From positions 1 through 25,290 of IMG/VR virus record IMGVR_UViG_3300023184_007065: a stretch of 25,290 nt of DNA; one strand, written 5' to 3'. This DNA is from a virus. The position numbers were made by a program, and so were the translations under genes. The notes beneath the pieces are model-generated. The model ran no database searches and had not been told where the DNA came from. It saw only the letters and a list, made by a program, of their open reading frames with translations. Shown one piece after another: positions 1 to 7,132 of this stretch (positions are counted from its first letter, which is position 1; each line of letters begins with the position of its first letter).

Positions 1-131
1 ATGATTTAAAATATTTCATTGATAGTTCAACATTCAATTATTTATTTAATAATGAATATATTGACTACATTAAAGTAACTCAAGGAAGAAAAACAATATT
101 TGAATACGATAATAGGGAGGTAATAGCGTGA
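1..131 (+). CDS. C-terminal end of an unidentified protein (5' end outside window)
   Basis: The frame beginning at base 3 is open from the window edge to a TGA at 129-131 and gives the last 42 residues of a protein. The peptide is rich in Asn, Tyr and Ile and shows no domain I recognise. The following gene begins with a GTG that overlaps this stop (GTGA), and an AGGGAGG ribosome-binding site lies inside this frame. That is the same coupling seen in the rest of the cluster and supports this being a real gene end. Too little is visible for any function. Confidence 0.55.
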   Translation, partial: DLKYFIDSSTFNYLFNNEYIDYIKVTQGRKTIFEYDNREVIA

Positions 132-307
132 GTAAAGGAAATAGAAAGAAATATGACTATATAGATGATAATTACACTCTAGCAGAAATTGATGCAGAGA
201 TTAATTATGATGAAAAACAGGCTTTAGCAAGATATAGACAGATAGTAGAGAATAGAAAGCAGACTAAAACTACTTCTTGTGATAATCTTTTGTACTTTTT
301 AAATTAA
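128..307 (+). CDS. Small charged phage protein, 59 aa, GTG start
   Basis: A 59-codon frame starts at GTG 128, 8 bases after a strong Shine-Dalgarno site (AGGGAGG near 114-119), and ends at TAA 305-307. There is no better in-frame ATG, so the GTG is chosen on the ribosome-binding site and the GTGA overlap with the preceding stop. The protein is hydrophilic, with a basic N-terminus (SKGNRKKY) followed by an acidic, probably helical segment. It has no membrane segment, cysteine cluster or known motif. It is the first complete gene of a cluster of very small + strand genes, so an early accessory role is likely, but function is unknown. Confidence 0.55.
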   Translation: MSKGNRKKYDYIDDNYTLAEIDAEINYDEKQALARYRQIVENRKQTKTTSCDNLLYFLN

Positions 308-465
308 TAAATAGGTATATAAAATAGTATGATTACATTTTTTACAAATAGACACAGTAATATCGGATGTATTACATAGAAGATCATGGATAGATAATAA
401 TTTTTATTTAAAAAGATACTTTGGTATGAAATTGTGGGATTAGTATAGGAGGATTAAAAAATAGT
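308..465 (+). other. Short gap with a possible frameshifted mini-gene
   Basis: This 158-base gap has no intact gene of convincing length. An ATG at 329 opens a 16-codon frame that stops at 377-379. A one-base (+1) shift at the T6 run 338-343 would instead join it to a frame running to TAG 441-443 and give about 37 residues ending in FYLKRYFGMKLWD. An AGGAGG ribosome-binding site at 447-452 serves the next gene, but its 13-base distance to the ATG at 466 is long. Confidence 0.3.
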
Positions 466-774
466 ATGTTTGAATTTGAAATTGTACAATTTATTAACCC
501 ATTAATGAAAAGATATGTAACTAAACAAAATTATATAGTTTGTTTTAGCTATAAAAATTGTTTCTCTTCTATTCCAAATTGGTTAGAGGAACTTATTTAT
601 GATGGAGTTATTAGGTTTGAATATAATAATGATATAGAAAAAGAACTTAGCATTGAGTATGAAAATATTAAATGTCTTACATTAAATAACCAAAAAATAT
701 ATTTATACGATTATATAGTTAAGTATGAAAATGATGATAAGATACACATTAAAAGAAATGGAGAACTTAAATGA
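466..774 (+). CDS. Hypothetical phage protein, 102 aa
   Basis: The 102-residue product is acidic and rich in Tyr, Asn and Ile, with no membrane segment and no motif I recognise. The start is ATG 466, preceded by AGGAGG at 447-452; the spacing is unusually long, but no in-frame start lies closer. The stop (TGA 772-774) overlaps the ATG of the next small gene as ATGA, which points to translational coupling within the early cluster. Alternating hydrophobic residues through the middle suggest a compact beta-rich fold, which is inference only. Confidence 0.7.
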   Translation: MFEFEIVQFINPLMKRYVTKQNYIVCFSYKNCFSSIPNWLEELIYDGVIRFEYNNDIEKELSIEYENIKCLTLNNQKIYLYDYIVKYENDDKIHIKRNGELK

Positions 775-869
775 GTGATATTGAATTGATTTTATTAGTA
801 CACGAAATACTACTTATTGTTGGACTAATAGGACTTGGTTTTAACTTATATTATAACTTTAAAGATTAA
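771..869 (+). CDS. Tiny single-span membrane protein, 32 aa
   Basis: ATG 771 overlaps the preceding stop as ATGA, and the frame ends at TAA 867-869. After a short acidic N-terminus, residues of about 5-26 form a nearly unbroken hydrophobic helix (LILLVHEILLIVGLIGLGF) followed by a polar tail. This fits a single-pass inner-membrane peptide. Size and overlap fit the neighbouring small genes. Function is unknown; early phage membrane peptides may act in superinfection exclusion or host inhibition, but nothing here decides that. Confidence 0.5.
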   Translation: MSDIELILLVHEILLIVGLIGLGFNLYYNFKD

Positions 870-873
870 TAAA

Positions 874-990
874 ATGAATATGAAATACATAATAGCCATC
901 ATGATTATAGCAATGACAGGATTTTACTTTGAGTTTTACCACAATAAAGACAGGGTAATTGACGATAGAATGTACGAAATGGTGAGGTAA
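874..990 (+). CDS. Small membrane-anchored protein, 38 aa
   Basis: The frame runs from ATG 874 to TAA 988-990. Residues of about 4-18 are hydrophobic (KYIIAIMIIAMTGFYF) and are followed by a charged tail rich in Asp, Arg and Met, as in a signal-anchored inner-membrane protein with a short soluble tail. It is 4 bases from the gene before and 2 bases from the gene after, so it fits the operon. A second ATG two codons downstream could also serve as start. No family recognised. Confidence 0.5.
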   Translation: MNMKYIIAIMIIAMTGFYFEFYHNKDRVIDDRMYEMVR

Positions 991-992
991 GT

Positions 993-1229
993 ATGAAATT
1001 ATTTAATAACATAACAAGGTTTAAGGAAGCTTTGAAAATTCAAGCTGATAGAGAATACAGACAATTAATTGAAAAGGCAGTTAACCTTGATATTAATGAC
1101 TTTGATTACTCTAACTATGATCCACAAGGACTAAGACATAGAATAGGTGAGAAGTTGAATGAAATATCTGCTAATGAAAATAGAAATTTGAGAATGGATT
1201 TTTACAATTTAAATAGTAGGGGGTGTTAG
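993..1229 (+). CDS. Hypothetical helical protein, 78 aa
   Basis: ATG 993 follows a GAGG Shine-Dalgarno site located in the end of the preceding gene. The product is hydrophilic and charged, and looks mostly helical: an N-terminal helix with ITRFKEALKIQADREYRQLI, an acidic loop, then another helix. There is no membrane segment and no motif I can name. It lies in the + strand early cluster between two small membrane proteins. Function unknown. Confidence 0.65.
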   Translation: MKLFNNITRFKEALKIQADREYRQLIEKAVNLDINDFDYSNYDPQGLRHRIGEKLNEISANENRNLRMDFYNLNSRGC

Positions 1230-1231
1230 TT

Positions 1232-1303
1232 ATGGGAAGTATAGTAACAATATTATGTATTTGTTATTTTTGGGCGGTTATTTGTCAAATATTTGATTTA
1301 TAG
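1232..1303 (+). CDS. Putative 23-aa membrane peptide
   Basis: ATG 1232 lies 2 bases after the preceding stop and has a G-rich ribosome-binding site (AGGGGG) upstream; it ends at TAG 1301-1303. Almost the whole 23-residue product is hydrophobic with three cysteines (TILCICYFWAVICQIF), enough for one membrane span. The stop codon is part of the Shine-Dalgarno site of the next gene (TAGGAGG). The small size makes it uncertain. Confidence 0.4.
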   Translation: MGSIVTILCICYFWAVICQIFDL

Positions 1304-1314
1304 GAGGTTATTAA

Positions 1315-1485
1315 ATGATATTAGAAGCAGAATTATTACACAATCTAAAAGAACTTAAGAATTATCACAAACTTGAAATTCTTATGTCATACTATAAAAA
1401 ATCACCTATTGAGATGATAGATGATATACTTGGTAAACTAGAAATTAATGTAGAAAACATGGAGGAAGTAAATGACAGATTTTAA
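1315..1485 (+). CDS. Small helical protein, 56 aa
   Basis: ATG 1315 has an excellent AGGAGG ribosome-binding site about 7 bases upstream. The 56-residue product ends at TAA 1483-1485 and overlaps the next gene by 14 bases in another frame. It looks like two amphipathic helices: LEAELLHNLKELKNYHKLEI, then an acidic second helix. This small Leu/Glu/Lys composition is common in phage accessory proteins, but I recognise no family. Confidence 0.6.
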   Translation: MILEAELLHNLKELKNYHKLEILMSYYKKSPIEMIDDILGKLEINVENMEEVNDRF

Positions 1486-1798
1486 CGCAAAACATAGAGA
1501 GCTTTATCTGGAAGAACTGAAAGAAATTTTAAAAAACCATAATAGCGGTACAAACGCAGGAGTGGAAAAACTTACATTAAGTAGAATTTTTTATTTAATA
1601 GATAATTTTAACTTAAATGATATGACCGAAGTTACTTCAATATTGAAATTGTTAAAAGATAATTTATCTTATGATGATTTTAAATTTGTTTGTACATATG
1701 AGTTTGGTGATTTTTCTACTAATTCATTACAGAAAATTACGTATAAAATGTTTAAAGATTCATTTATAGATATAATTCTAGAAAGTAGGTATGTGTGA
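1472..1798 (+). CDS. Hypothetical phage protein, 108 aa
   Basis: ATG 1472 sits 5 bases after GGAGGAA, inside the end of the preceding gene, and the stop TGA overlaps the next ATG. The 108-residue product begins with a charged helix (AKHRELYLEELKEILKNH) and continues with Leu/Phe-rich helical segments. It is probably a soluble all-helical protein. No catalytic motif, metal-binding cluster or membrane segment is visible. Its position in the early cluster just before the replication module suggests an accessory role. Confidence 0.7.
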   Translation: MTDFNAKHRELYLEELKEILKNHNSGTNAGVEKLTLSRIFYLIDNFNLNDMTEVTSILKLLKDNLSYDDFKFVCTYEFGDFSTNSLQKITYKMFKDSFIDIILESRYV

Positions 1799-1920
1799 TG
1801 AAAAATAAATTTGAAGATTGGATGAATAATCAATTTGCACCATGGGCATTAACAGTAGTACTTGGAACTAATTTTTGTGTATTCATGTTGATACTTGGAC
1901 AATTAGCTTTTGGTAAATGA
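1798..1920 (+). CDS. Small membrane protein, 40 aa
   Basis: ATG 1798 overlaps the previous stop by one base (TGATG), and the frame ends at TGA 1918-1920. A polar N-terminus containing two Trp residues is followed by one hydrophobic span from about residue 16 to residue 38 (ALTVVLGTNFCVFMLILGQL). This is a single-pass membrane protein in the same operon as the other small membrane peptides. Function unknown. Confidence 0.5.
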   Translation: MKNKFEDWMNNQFAPWALTVVLGTNFCVFMLILGQLAFGK

Positions 1921-1923
1921 GTT

Positions 1924-2160
1924 ATGAAAAATTTTGAAAGAGAAGTTGATAAACTAGCGTGCGATAGTATATTAAATGATATCCCTAAAAACTCTAAAGG
2001 CGGTTATAATAATCAACCTGTCGGTGTTGACTTAGATCAAATAGCTATCTTAAGAGGTTTAAGCATTATTAGAAGCAATGATACAGGCTATAAAGTAACA
2101 ATAAGTGCGTTGGTTCGTGAAGCTATAAGGGATTTATTTATCAAATATAATATCAATTAA
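1924..2160 (+). CDS. Possible ribbon-helix-helix DNA-binding protein, 78 aa
   Basis: The first 30 residues are polar. From residue 33 a hydrophobic beta-strand-like segment leads into a helix (residues 36-49, LDQIAILRGLSIIR), then a short turn and a second helix, VTISALVREAIRDLFIKY (residues 58-75). A turn followed by S-x-LVREAIRDL is the typical second helix of ribbon-helix-helix regulators (Arc/MetJ/CopG type), and the size fits. The gene lies directly before the primase-helicase gene, with 5 bases between them, so it may regulate the early operon or assist replication initiation. The DNA-contacting strand is not clear, so the call is tentative. Confidence 0.5.
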   Translation: MKNFEREVDKLACDSILNDIPKNSKGGYNNQPVGVDLDQIAILRGLSIIRSNDTGYKVTISALVREAIRDLFIKYNIN

Positions 2161-2165
2161 ATAAT

Positions 2166-4415
2166 ATGAAATACGCAATTACAACATTCCCTCACGTAAA
2201 AGTATCTTTTGTGGGGCAGGAGGGAGTACATTTTAACGAACTATCTGTTAAGGATATTTATAGTAGATTTCTAAAATACAAGGATAAGTCAAGCGACCTT
2301 AAGGATGAGCAGAAACACTTTATACTAGCTAAATATAAAGACACATCATTAGCTAGAACAAGTGAGAATATAGATTATTATAGTGGGTTGGTAATTGACT
2401 TTGATGCTTACGGAAAGAATTATAATTATTTGAAAGAGGAAATTACCGACACCTTAAAAGGAATTGATATTTTGTTTTATACGACAAGTTCTCATACTTT
2501 TGATGCTCCTAGAGTAAGGCTTATTATTTTCTGCAATAGGAATTTCAAGTCTGATGAGAAGACGAATATACTTGTAAATCTTACTCAAAATTTTAGTACA
2601 GATTTGGTAATGGCGATTGACCAACATAATACGTTCGGTAATAACACTTTATCAAGATTGCCCTATAATTCACCCGAATTTGAAATGGTTTATTGCGAGG
2701 GATTAACATATGACATAGGTGATGATTTAACAAATAGCACCTCAAACAACAATGAAAAACAAGGATTAGAGGAGGTAGAATTAAAGAAAACATTTAACAA
2801 TATCCCTGTTCAAGATTTAACAACCGATAAAATAAAAGAGTTGTTAGTAGAGTATAAAAAGATAGTGGGATTTGATGAGACAAAAGGTTGGTTTAATGAT
2901 TATGAAACTTGGGTTGAAGTAGGTAGTATTCTTCACCATCAATTTAAAGGAAATGAAGAGGGGTTATCATTATGGAAAGAAATATCTTGTGAGGATGGGC
3001 AACAAATAGAATACACTTATAAAAAATTCTCTAATGATAAGGAAAACCCCAAGACTTTCAAAACCATAATGAAAGCAGTTAGGGAAAGTAAGATACCTCC
3101 TAAAGTAACATTGTTTGACCCTGACGCACCGCCTCTTAAGGTAGATAAAAGTAAGACTGTTGATGTAGATACGTTTCCACATTTACATTATGGTAAAACA
3201 ACGATTAAACCTAAGGATACTTACGACAACTTTGTGCATATAATGAAGTTTTATAATGTTGATTTAGGTGTTGATATCATAACCAAGAAAGTAACCTTAT
3301 TCGGCAATGGAGATCAGAACGCAAATCAAGAGGACATTTTGGATTTGATGGAAATCAATAATATGTCAAGTAAAAGTAGAGGTATAAAATATATTAACAA
3401 ATATGCTAATGAAAATAGATATAATTCATTTTACAATTTGTTAACTAAAACAAAATGGGATGGTATATGCAGATTAAATGATTTCTATAATACATTAAGA
3501 GTAAAACCTGAACATATAGACTTGCGTAATACTTTTTTACTTACTTGGCTTAAGCAATTTATCTATACGAGTTGTTTTACGAGCAAGTATCCTAATGAGA
3601 GTAAGAAAATAAGCAGATTGCTTTTAGTATTGCAATCAAAACAGGAGGGAGGAAAGTCAACATGGGTTAAGAATTTGTTGCCTGCAAAAATGGAAAAAGA
3701 CTTTATAAACATAGGTGCTACCCTTAAGACCGATGATGATAGACATATGCTAGGGTTAGTTACTAAGCTTATTGTAGAACTAGGGGAGATTGAGAAGTCG
3801 TTTAAGCACAGCGATATAAATGCTTTCAAGGCTTTTTACGGCAGAACTGTAGATACTCTCAAGATGATATACGTAACTTTCCCTGTGGATTTTGAGAGAA
3901 CAACAAGTTTTATAGCAACAACTAACGACTTCTACTTTTTAAAGGATAACACAGGTTCTACTAGGTTTATGATTATTCCTTTGGACGATGATTATAAGGA
4001 TGAAAAAGGATTATCCATACTTTGTAACGGCAGACATAAAATAGATATGCTAATGCTTTACAGACAGGTTTTTGAAAATGAGGATTGGGTTAACTTTGAA
4101 CTAAGCGTGGAGGATAAGGAAATTCAAAAGGAACTTAATAATCAATTCACAATGAACGATACAATGGAAGATTTGTTTTTTGAAGAGTTTTCAAGAGAAA
4201 TAAACGATAACGCACCTTTGTATACCTGTACTGAAATATTAAGGAAACTAGGTTATTCTGCTACTACTATACATAAGAAAACAAGAAATGAGCTAGCTAG
4301 CATGCTTCGTAAATATAAATTTCCATATTTGGTTGGATGCAAGAAATTTAAGTTAATAGCATTAAGAAAAGAGGTGCAAATAAATGATAGTGAAATACAA
4401 AAAGAAGCTTATTAG
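2166..4415 (+). CDS. Primase-polymerase / VirE-like P-loop helicase fusion
   Basis: This 749-residue protein is the likely replicative primase-helicase. The N-terminal part resembles archaeo-eukaryotic primases (PrimPol): a D-x-D pair in VIDFDAY (D78, D80), an S-x-H motif (S108-H110) followed by conserved arginines (R116/R118), and a further Asp at 152 with SRLPY after it. The C-terminal part matches the VirE/D5-like ATPase family (PF05272): KWDGICRL near 427-434, a Walker A QEGGKST near 490-497, an acidic Walker B (LIVELGEIE) near 533, and the ATTND plus TGSTRF sensor region near 584-600. It would lay primers and unwind DNA for the PolB encoded downstream. The start at 2166 has no clear Shine-Dalgarno site and probably relies on coupling with the gene 5 bases upstream. 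The last 32 bases overlap the next gene. Confidence 0.88.
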   Translation: MKYAITTFPHVKVSFVGQEGVHFNELSVKDIYSRFLKYKDKSSDLKDEQKHFILAKYKDTSLARTSENIDYYSGLVIDFDAYGKNYNYLKEEITDTLKGIDILFYTTSSHTFDAPRVRLIIFCNRNFKSDEKTNILVNLTQNFSTDLVMAIDQHNTFGNNTLSRLPYNSPEFEMVYCEGLTYDIGDDLTNSTSNNNEKQGLEEVELKKTFNNIPVQDLTTDKIKELLVEYKKIVGFDETKGWFNDYETWVEVGSILHHQFKGNEEGLSLWKEISCEDGQQIEYTYKKFSNDKENPKTFKTIMKAVRESKIPPKVTLFDPDAPPLKVDKSKTVDVDTFPHLHYGKTTIKPKDTYDNFVHIMKFYNVDLGVDIITKKVTLFGNGDQNANQEDILDLMEINNMSSKSRGIKYINKYANENRYNSFYNLLTKTKWDGICRLNDFYNTLRVKPEHIDLRNTFLLTWLKQFIYTSCFTSKYPNESKKISRLLLVLQSKQEGGKSTWVKNLLPAKMEKDFINIGATLKTDDDRHMLGLVTKLIVELGEIEKSFKHSDINAFKAFYGRTVDTLKMIYVTFPVDFERTTSFIATTNDFYFLKDNTGSTRFMIIPLDDDYKDEKGLSILCNGRHKIDMLMLYRQVFENEDWVNFELSVEDKEIQKELNNQFTMNDTMEDLFFEEFSREINDNAPLYTCTEILRKLGYSATTIHKKTRNELASMLRKYKFPYLVGCKKFKLIALRKEVQINDSEIQKEAY

Positions 4416-4593
4416 AAATCTGGGAAATTATGAAAATATAACTGTTGAGATAGAACTTGAGGATAACGTAGTTTATGAACGTGGGGAAACCTACGAGAGT
4501 TGTTATGATAAGCTAAGTAGTTATGTAAGTGAGTCTTTAAGGAAAGAAAACAGGAAAATAGATGAATATTTGAAAACAAGAGGTGTGAAGTGA
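4384..4593 (+). CDS. Small phage protein with LGNYENI motif, 69 aa
   Basis: ATG 4384 lies within the end of the primase-helicase gene, preceded by AGAGGTG, and the stop overlaps the GTG of the next gene. The product begins with a beta-strand-like stretch containing LGNYENITVEIELED, followed by a charged helix. From memory, similar N-terminal strands ending in an LGNYE-like motif occur in small proteins of phage and plasmid replication regions, with no settled function. The C-terminal half is strongly charged (Lys/Arg/Glu). The position between replication genes suggests an accessory replication or DNA-binding role, which is inference. Confidence 0.7.
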   Translation: MIVKYKKKLIRNLGNYENITVEIELEDNVVYERGETYESCYDKLSSYVSESLRKENRKIDEYLKTRGVK

Positions 4594-4787
4594 AAATATT
4601 TAATGAATGGACGTTATTATTCTTATCGGTTGCTTTATTCTTCATATTAAAAACTATTAATGATAGACATTATAACGATACAAAACTTTATCTAGTTGAG
4701 ATTGTGCTAGAAAATAATCCTGATTTGTCAGAATTTGAATTGGAAGCAAGAGTTAATAAGTTATTTGAGATAGTAAAAGGTAGGTAA
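4590..4787 (+). CDS. Single-span membrane protein, 65 aa, GTG start
   Basis: The start codon is GTG 4590, overlapping the previous stop as GTGA, with AGAGGTG upstream; no ATG gives a comparable product. Residues of about 6-22 are hydrophobic (WTLLFLSVALFFILKTI), and the remaining 40 residues form an acidic cytoplasmic or periplasmic tail with helix-forming segments. This is one of several small membrane proteins scattered through the + strand arm. No family recognised. Confidence 0.6.
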   Translation: MKIFNEWTLLFLSVALFFILKTINDRHYNDTKLYLVEIVLENNPDLSEFELEARVNKLFEIVKGR

Positions 4788-4792
4788 GAAGA

Positions 4793-4927
4793 ATGAATGA
4801 TGAAGAAATAAAAATAGCTATAGTAAAAGAAAGATTTAGAAATGATGAAGAATTTAGAAAAAGAGTTATTGAATTATGGGTTTATTTAATTGACGCTAAA
4901 AAAGAGAGGTTAGAAACAAGAAAATGA
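4793..4927 (+). CDS. Small charged helical protein, 44 aa
   Basis: ATG 4793 follows a short purine-rich site (AGGTAAGAAG), and the stop overlaps the next ATG as ATGA. Nearly every residue after the first five fits one or two long charged helices (KERFRNDEEFRKRVIELW). No membrane segment or known motif. The ATGA overlaps on its downstream side support it being translated with its neighbours. Confidence 0.55.
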   Translation: MNDEEIKIAIVKERFRNDEEFRKRVIELWVYLIDAKKERLETRK

Positions 4928-5118
4928 ATATAATTGAAGCAGTAAAACTAATTAAAACAGGTAAAAAAGTTAAGAGAAAGGGAAAGCGTAATATAGATAC
5001 TATAAAAGATATGAAACAAGGTGAACATCATTACGAGATATATGATCTTAAAAGAGGTTGGTTAAAGTGTTTTTTAGAAGATGATATATTAGCTGATGAC
5101 TGGGAGGTAGTAGAATGA
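4924..5118 (+). CDS. Tad2/DUF2829-like small protein, 64 aa
   Basis: The ends match the pattern of the DUF2829 (Thoeris anti-defense Tad2, PF11195) family: an N-terminal MNIIEAVKLIKTGKKVKRKG resembling the family's M-N-x-x-E-A-x-x-x-L-x-x-G-K-K-V-x-R start, and a C-terminal ILADDWEVVE resembling its usual L-x-x-D-W-E-V-V-E end. Characterised Tad2 proteins sponge the cyclic ADP-ribose-type signal made by Thoeris TIR proteins. This copy is short (64 residues), and the middle, where family members usually carry a hydrophobic core segment, is replaced by a charged stretch. It may be a diverged or non-sponging member. ATGA overlaps on both sides place it firmly in the early operon. Confidence 0.6.
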   Translation: MNIIEAVKLIKTGKKVKRKGKRNIDTIKDMKQGEHHYEIYDLKRGWLKCFLEDDILADDWEVVE

Positions 5119-5285
5119 TTAAATTTCTAATAGGGTTTGGAATAACTATATTATATCTTATTATTTATGAAATTAGTAAAAGAACTGATACTTTTACAAA
5201 CTTGATTACAATAATAATTCTTTGCAGTGGTTGTTACTATCTTGGCGATATGGTTATGTATAAATATATGAGTAGTTTATCATGA
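5115..5285 (+). CDS. Small two-span membrane protein, 56 aa
   Basis: ATG 5115 overlaps the preceding stop (ATGA), with GGGAGGTAG just upstream as ribosome-binding site, and the frame ends at TGA 5283-5285. Two hydrophobic segments, about residues 4-19 and 28-44, are separated by a charged loop (EISKRTDTFT), so a helical hairpin in the inner membrane is likely. Two cysteines lie in the second span. The topology recalls small holin-like or exclusion proteins, but the position in the early replication arm argues against a lysis role. Confidence 0.55.
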   Translation: MIKFLIGFGITILYLIIYEISKRTDTFTNLITIIILCSGCYYLGDMVMYKYMSSLS

Positions 5286-5410
5286 AAAATGAAGAAGAAA
5301 TTTTTATGGAAGAATTGAGAAAAATTAAGATAGCAAATAAAAATAGTGAAGATTTTAGTAAAGAATTTGCAACTATGATTATAAATAAATTATTAAAGGA
5401 TTTAAAATGA
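5282..5410 (+). CDS. Small helical protein, 42 aa
   Basis: ATG 5282 and the stop at 5408-5410 both take part in ATGA overlaps with the neighbouring genes, the main support for this short frame. The product is charged and probably helical throughout (MEELRKIKIANKNSEDF), with a hydrophobic helix near the C-terminus. It directly precedes the DUF2800 nuclease and is coupled to it. Function unknown. Confidence 0.5.
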   Translation: MKNEEEIFMEELRKIKIANKNSEDFSKEFATMIINKLLKDLK

Positions 5411-6507
5411 AAAAACATAGTGATTTCTCACCTAGTTCTTTTGAGCGTAGGTATTTATGTTCAGCATCTTATATGATGGAAAAGGATTTGCCACCTACTA
5501 AAAGCAAATACGCTGATGAGGGTACTTTATTGCATGAATTAGTTACCATTGATATACGGGAGTATTTAAGAATACAAAACGATAAACCAGTACTTGACGC
5601 ATATCTACATTATTTGGAAAATGTAAAACACATTGAAAATATCAATAAACATCTCATTGTTGATTGTTTTAAGTCTTTTGTTGAAATTAAAAAACAGCTA
5701 TTTGATGTTGATGTAATTTTAGATAAAAAGTTTGATTTACCTTATCTTGGCGATAATGAAGCAGGAACAGTAGATTGTATTATTACAGGAAATAATTTTG
5801 ATGATAGACACCAAGTTCACGTAATTGATTTCAAGTTCGGTTATGGTGTAAAGGTTGATGCTTATATGAATCTTCAGTTATTAAATTATGCTAAGGGTTA
5901 CATAAAAAGTAATTACCATACTATAAAGGATTATGATTTACATCTTCATATATTTCAACCGACATTTTCTAACAGTTGTTGGAGTTTGGATGAAGAGGAA
6001 AAATACAAATGGATTATCAGTGATAATTTTTACAAAAATGTAGTAAGTAAGTGTAAAAAGCTAGAGCCTGAATTTAATCCTAGTGTAAAAGCCTGTAAAT
6101 TCTGTCGTGCAAAGTCTATTTGTAAGCCATTATCTACTAACATTGTCGTTAAGGATAAGTACACATTAACAACTGATGAGATAAAAGATTTTCTTGACAA
6201 AAAGGAGTTAATACTGTTATATATTATGGGCTTGGAAGATCACGCTAAAGGTATTCTTGAAAACGGCGGACACATAAACGGCTATTCTTTAGTAGACAAA
6301 TATTCAAATAGAAAGTGGGTATCTGACGCTGAAAGTGAGCTTGATTATTTGTTAGGTGATAAAGCATATAATATCAAGAAAACTATTATCGGAATAGGAC
6401 AAGCTGAAAAATTATTAGGTAAAGAGCAAGTAGATAAATTAACCGAGAGAGAGTATTTAGGTAAAATTATCATAGCAGCAGAAGACGAATTAAAAGATAT
6501 AAATTAA
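5407..6507 (+). CDS. DUF2800 Cas4/RecB-type nuclease with Fe-S cysteines
   Basis: This 366-residue protein belongs to the DUF2800 family of phage PD-(D/E)XK nucleases. Visible motifs are the RecB-type GTLLHEL (residues 39-45, H43), an Asp in GTVDCII (D123), the D-x-K of VIDFKFGYG (D141, K143), and the following Q157 in LQLLNYA. Four cysteines are placed as in Cas4 and AddB proteins: C18 near the start and C230, C233 and C239 in a C-x2-C-x5-C cluster, suggesting a 4Fe-4S cluster that staples the nuclease. In related phages this gene lies next to DUF2815, DNA polymerase and SNF2 helicase genes, as here. Likely role: DNA end processing in replication or recombination. Confidence 0.87.
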   Translation: MKKHSDFSPSSFERRYLCSASYMMEKDLPPTKSKYADEGTLLHELVTIDIREYLRIQNDKPVLDAYLHYLENVKHIENINKHLIVDCFKSFVEIKKQLFDVDVILDKKFDLPYLGDNEAGTVDCIITGNNFDDRHQVHVIDFKFGYGVKVDAYMNLQLLNYAKGYIKSNYHTIKDYDLHLHIFQPTFSNSCWSLDEEEKYKWIISDNFYKNVVSKCKKLEPEFNPSVKACKFCRAKSICKPLSTNIVVKDKYTLTTDEIKDFLDKKELILLYIMGLEDHAKGILENGGHINGYSLVDKYSNRKWVSDAESELDYLLGDKAYNIKKTIIGIGQAEKLLGKEQVDKLTEREYLGKIIIAAEDELKDIN

Positions 6508-6519
6508 AAAGGTAAAATT

Positions 6520-7119
6520 ATGAATAACGAAAATAAAGATTTAAAAGTAATATTAGCTAATGTAAAAATTAGTTATCCATCATTATTTAGGAAAATTAAT
6601 AATCCTAAATTTCCAACAGAAGAATCAAAAAGAAAATATGGTTGTAATTTTTTATTACACAAAACAAAACATGCTGAAAAAATAGCAGAAATAACAGCTG
6701 GGTTAAAAAATCTTTGTAAAGAAAACAAAATGGCTTATGCTGATAATAAGTATTCAATATTTGAAGACATGGCTATTGTTGCCGATGCTGACAGTAGTAA
6801 AGAAAAATTACGTGATTATTTTAAATTAAGTGCAAAATCATACGATAAACCTAACGTTACAGATATAGATAATCAAAAAGTACATGATGAAGAATTAGTA
6901 AAAGCAGGTGATATTGTACACGCATCGGTTGTTTTTAGAGCAGTACCTAAAGATAGACCTACTCTACTTAGTTGTCAGTTAAATCATGTTAAACATATTA
7001 GACATGAAGCTCCTATTATAACAAGCGGTGTTCCGGAAGACGCAACAGACAAGTTTGCATTACTTACTGATGATGTAGAACCGGAAAACACGGCAGAAAA
7101 CGAAGTAGATTTATTCTAA
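6520..7119 (+). CDS. DUF2815 ssDNA-binding-like protein
   Basis: This 199-residue protein resembles the DUF2815 family: an N-terminal strand region (VILANVKISYPSLFRKI), a Lys-rich middle, and a strongly acidic C-terminus ending in EVDLF, similar in style to the acidic hydrophobic tip of SSB proteins that recruits partner enzymes. DUF2815 members are generally taken to be phage single-stranded DNA-binding proteins with an OB-like fold. An AAGGT site lies 7 bases before ATG 6520. The position between the DUF2800 nuclease and the DNA polymerase is the family's usual context and supports a role in coating ssDNA at the fork. Confidence 0.82.
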   Translation: MNNENKDLKVILANVKISYPSLFRKINNPKFPTEESKRKYGCNFLLHKTKHAEKIAEITAGLKNLCKENKMAYADNKYSIFEDMAIVADADSSKEKLRDYFKLSAKSYDKPNVTDIDNQKVHDEELVKAGDIVHASVVFRAVPKDRPTLLSCQLNHVKHIRHEAPIITSGVPEDATDKFALLTDDVEPENTAENEVDLF

Positions 7120-7132
7120 CATATTAATAAAA

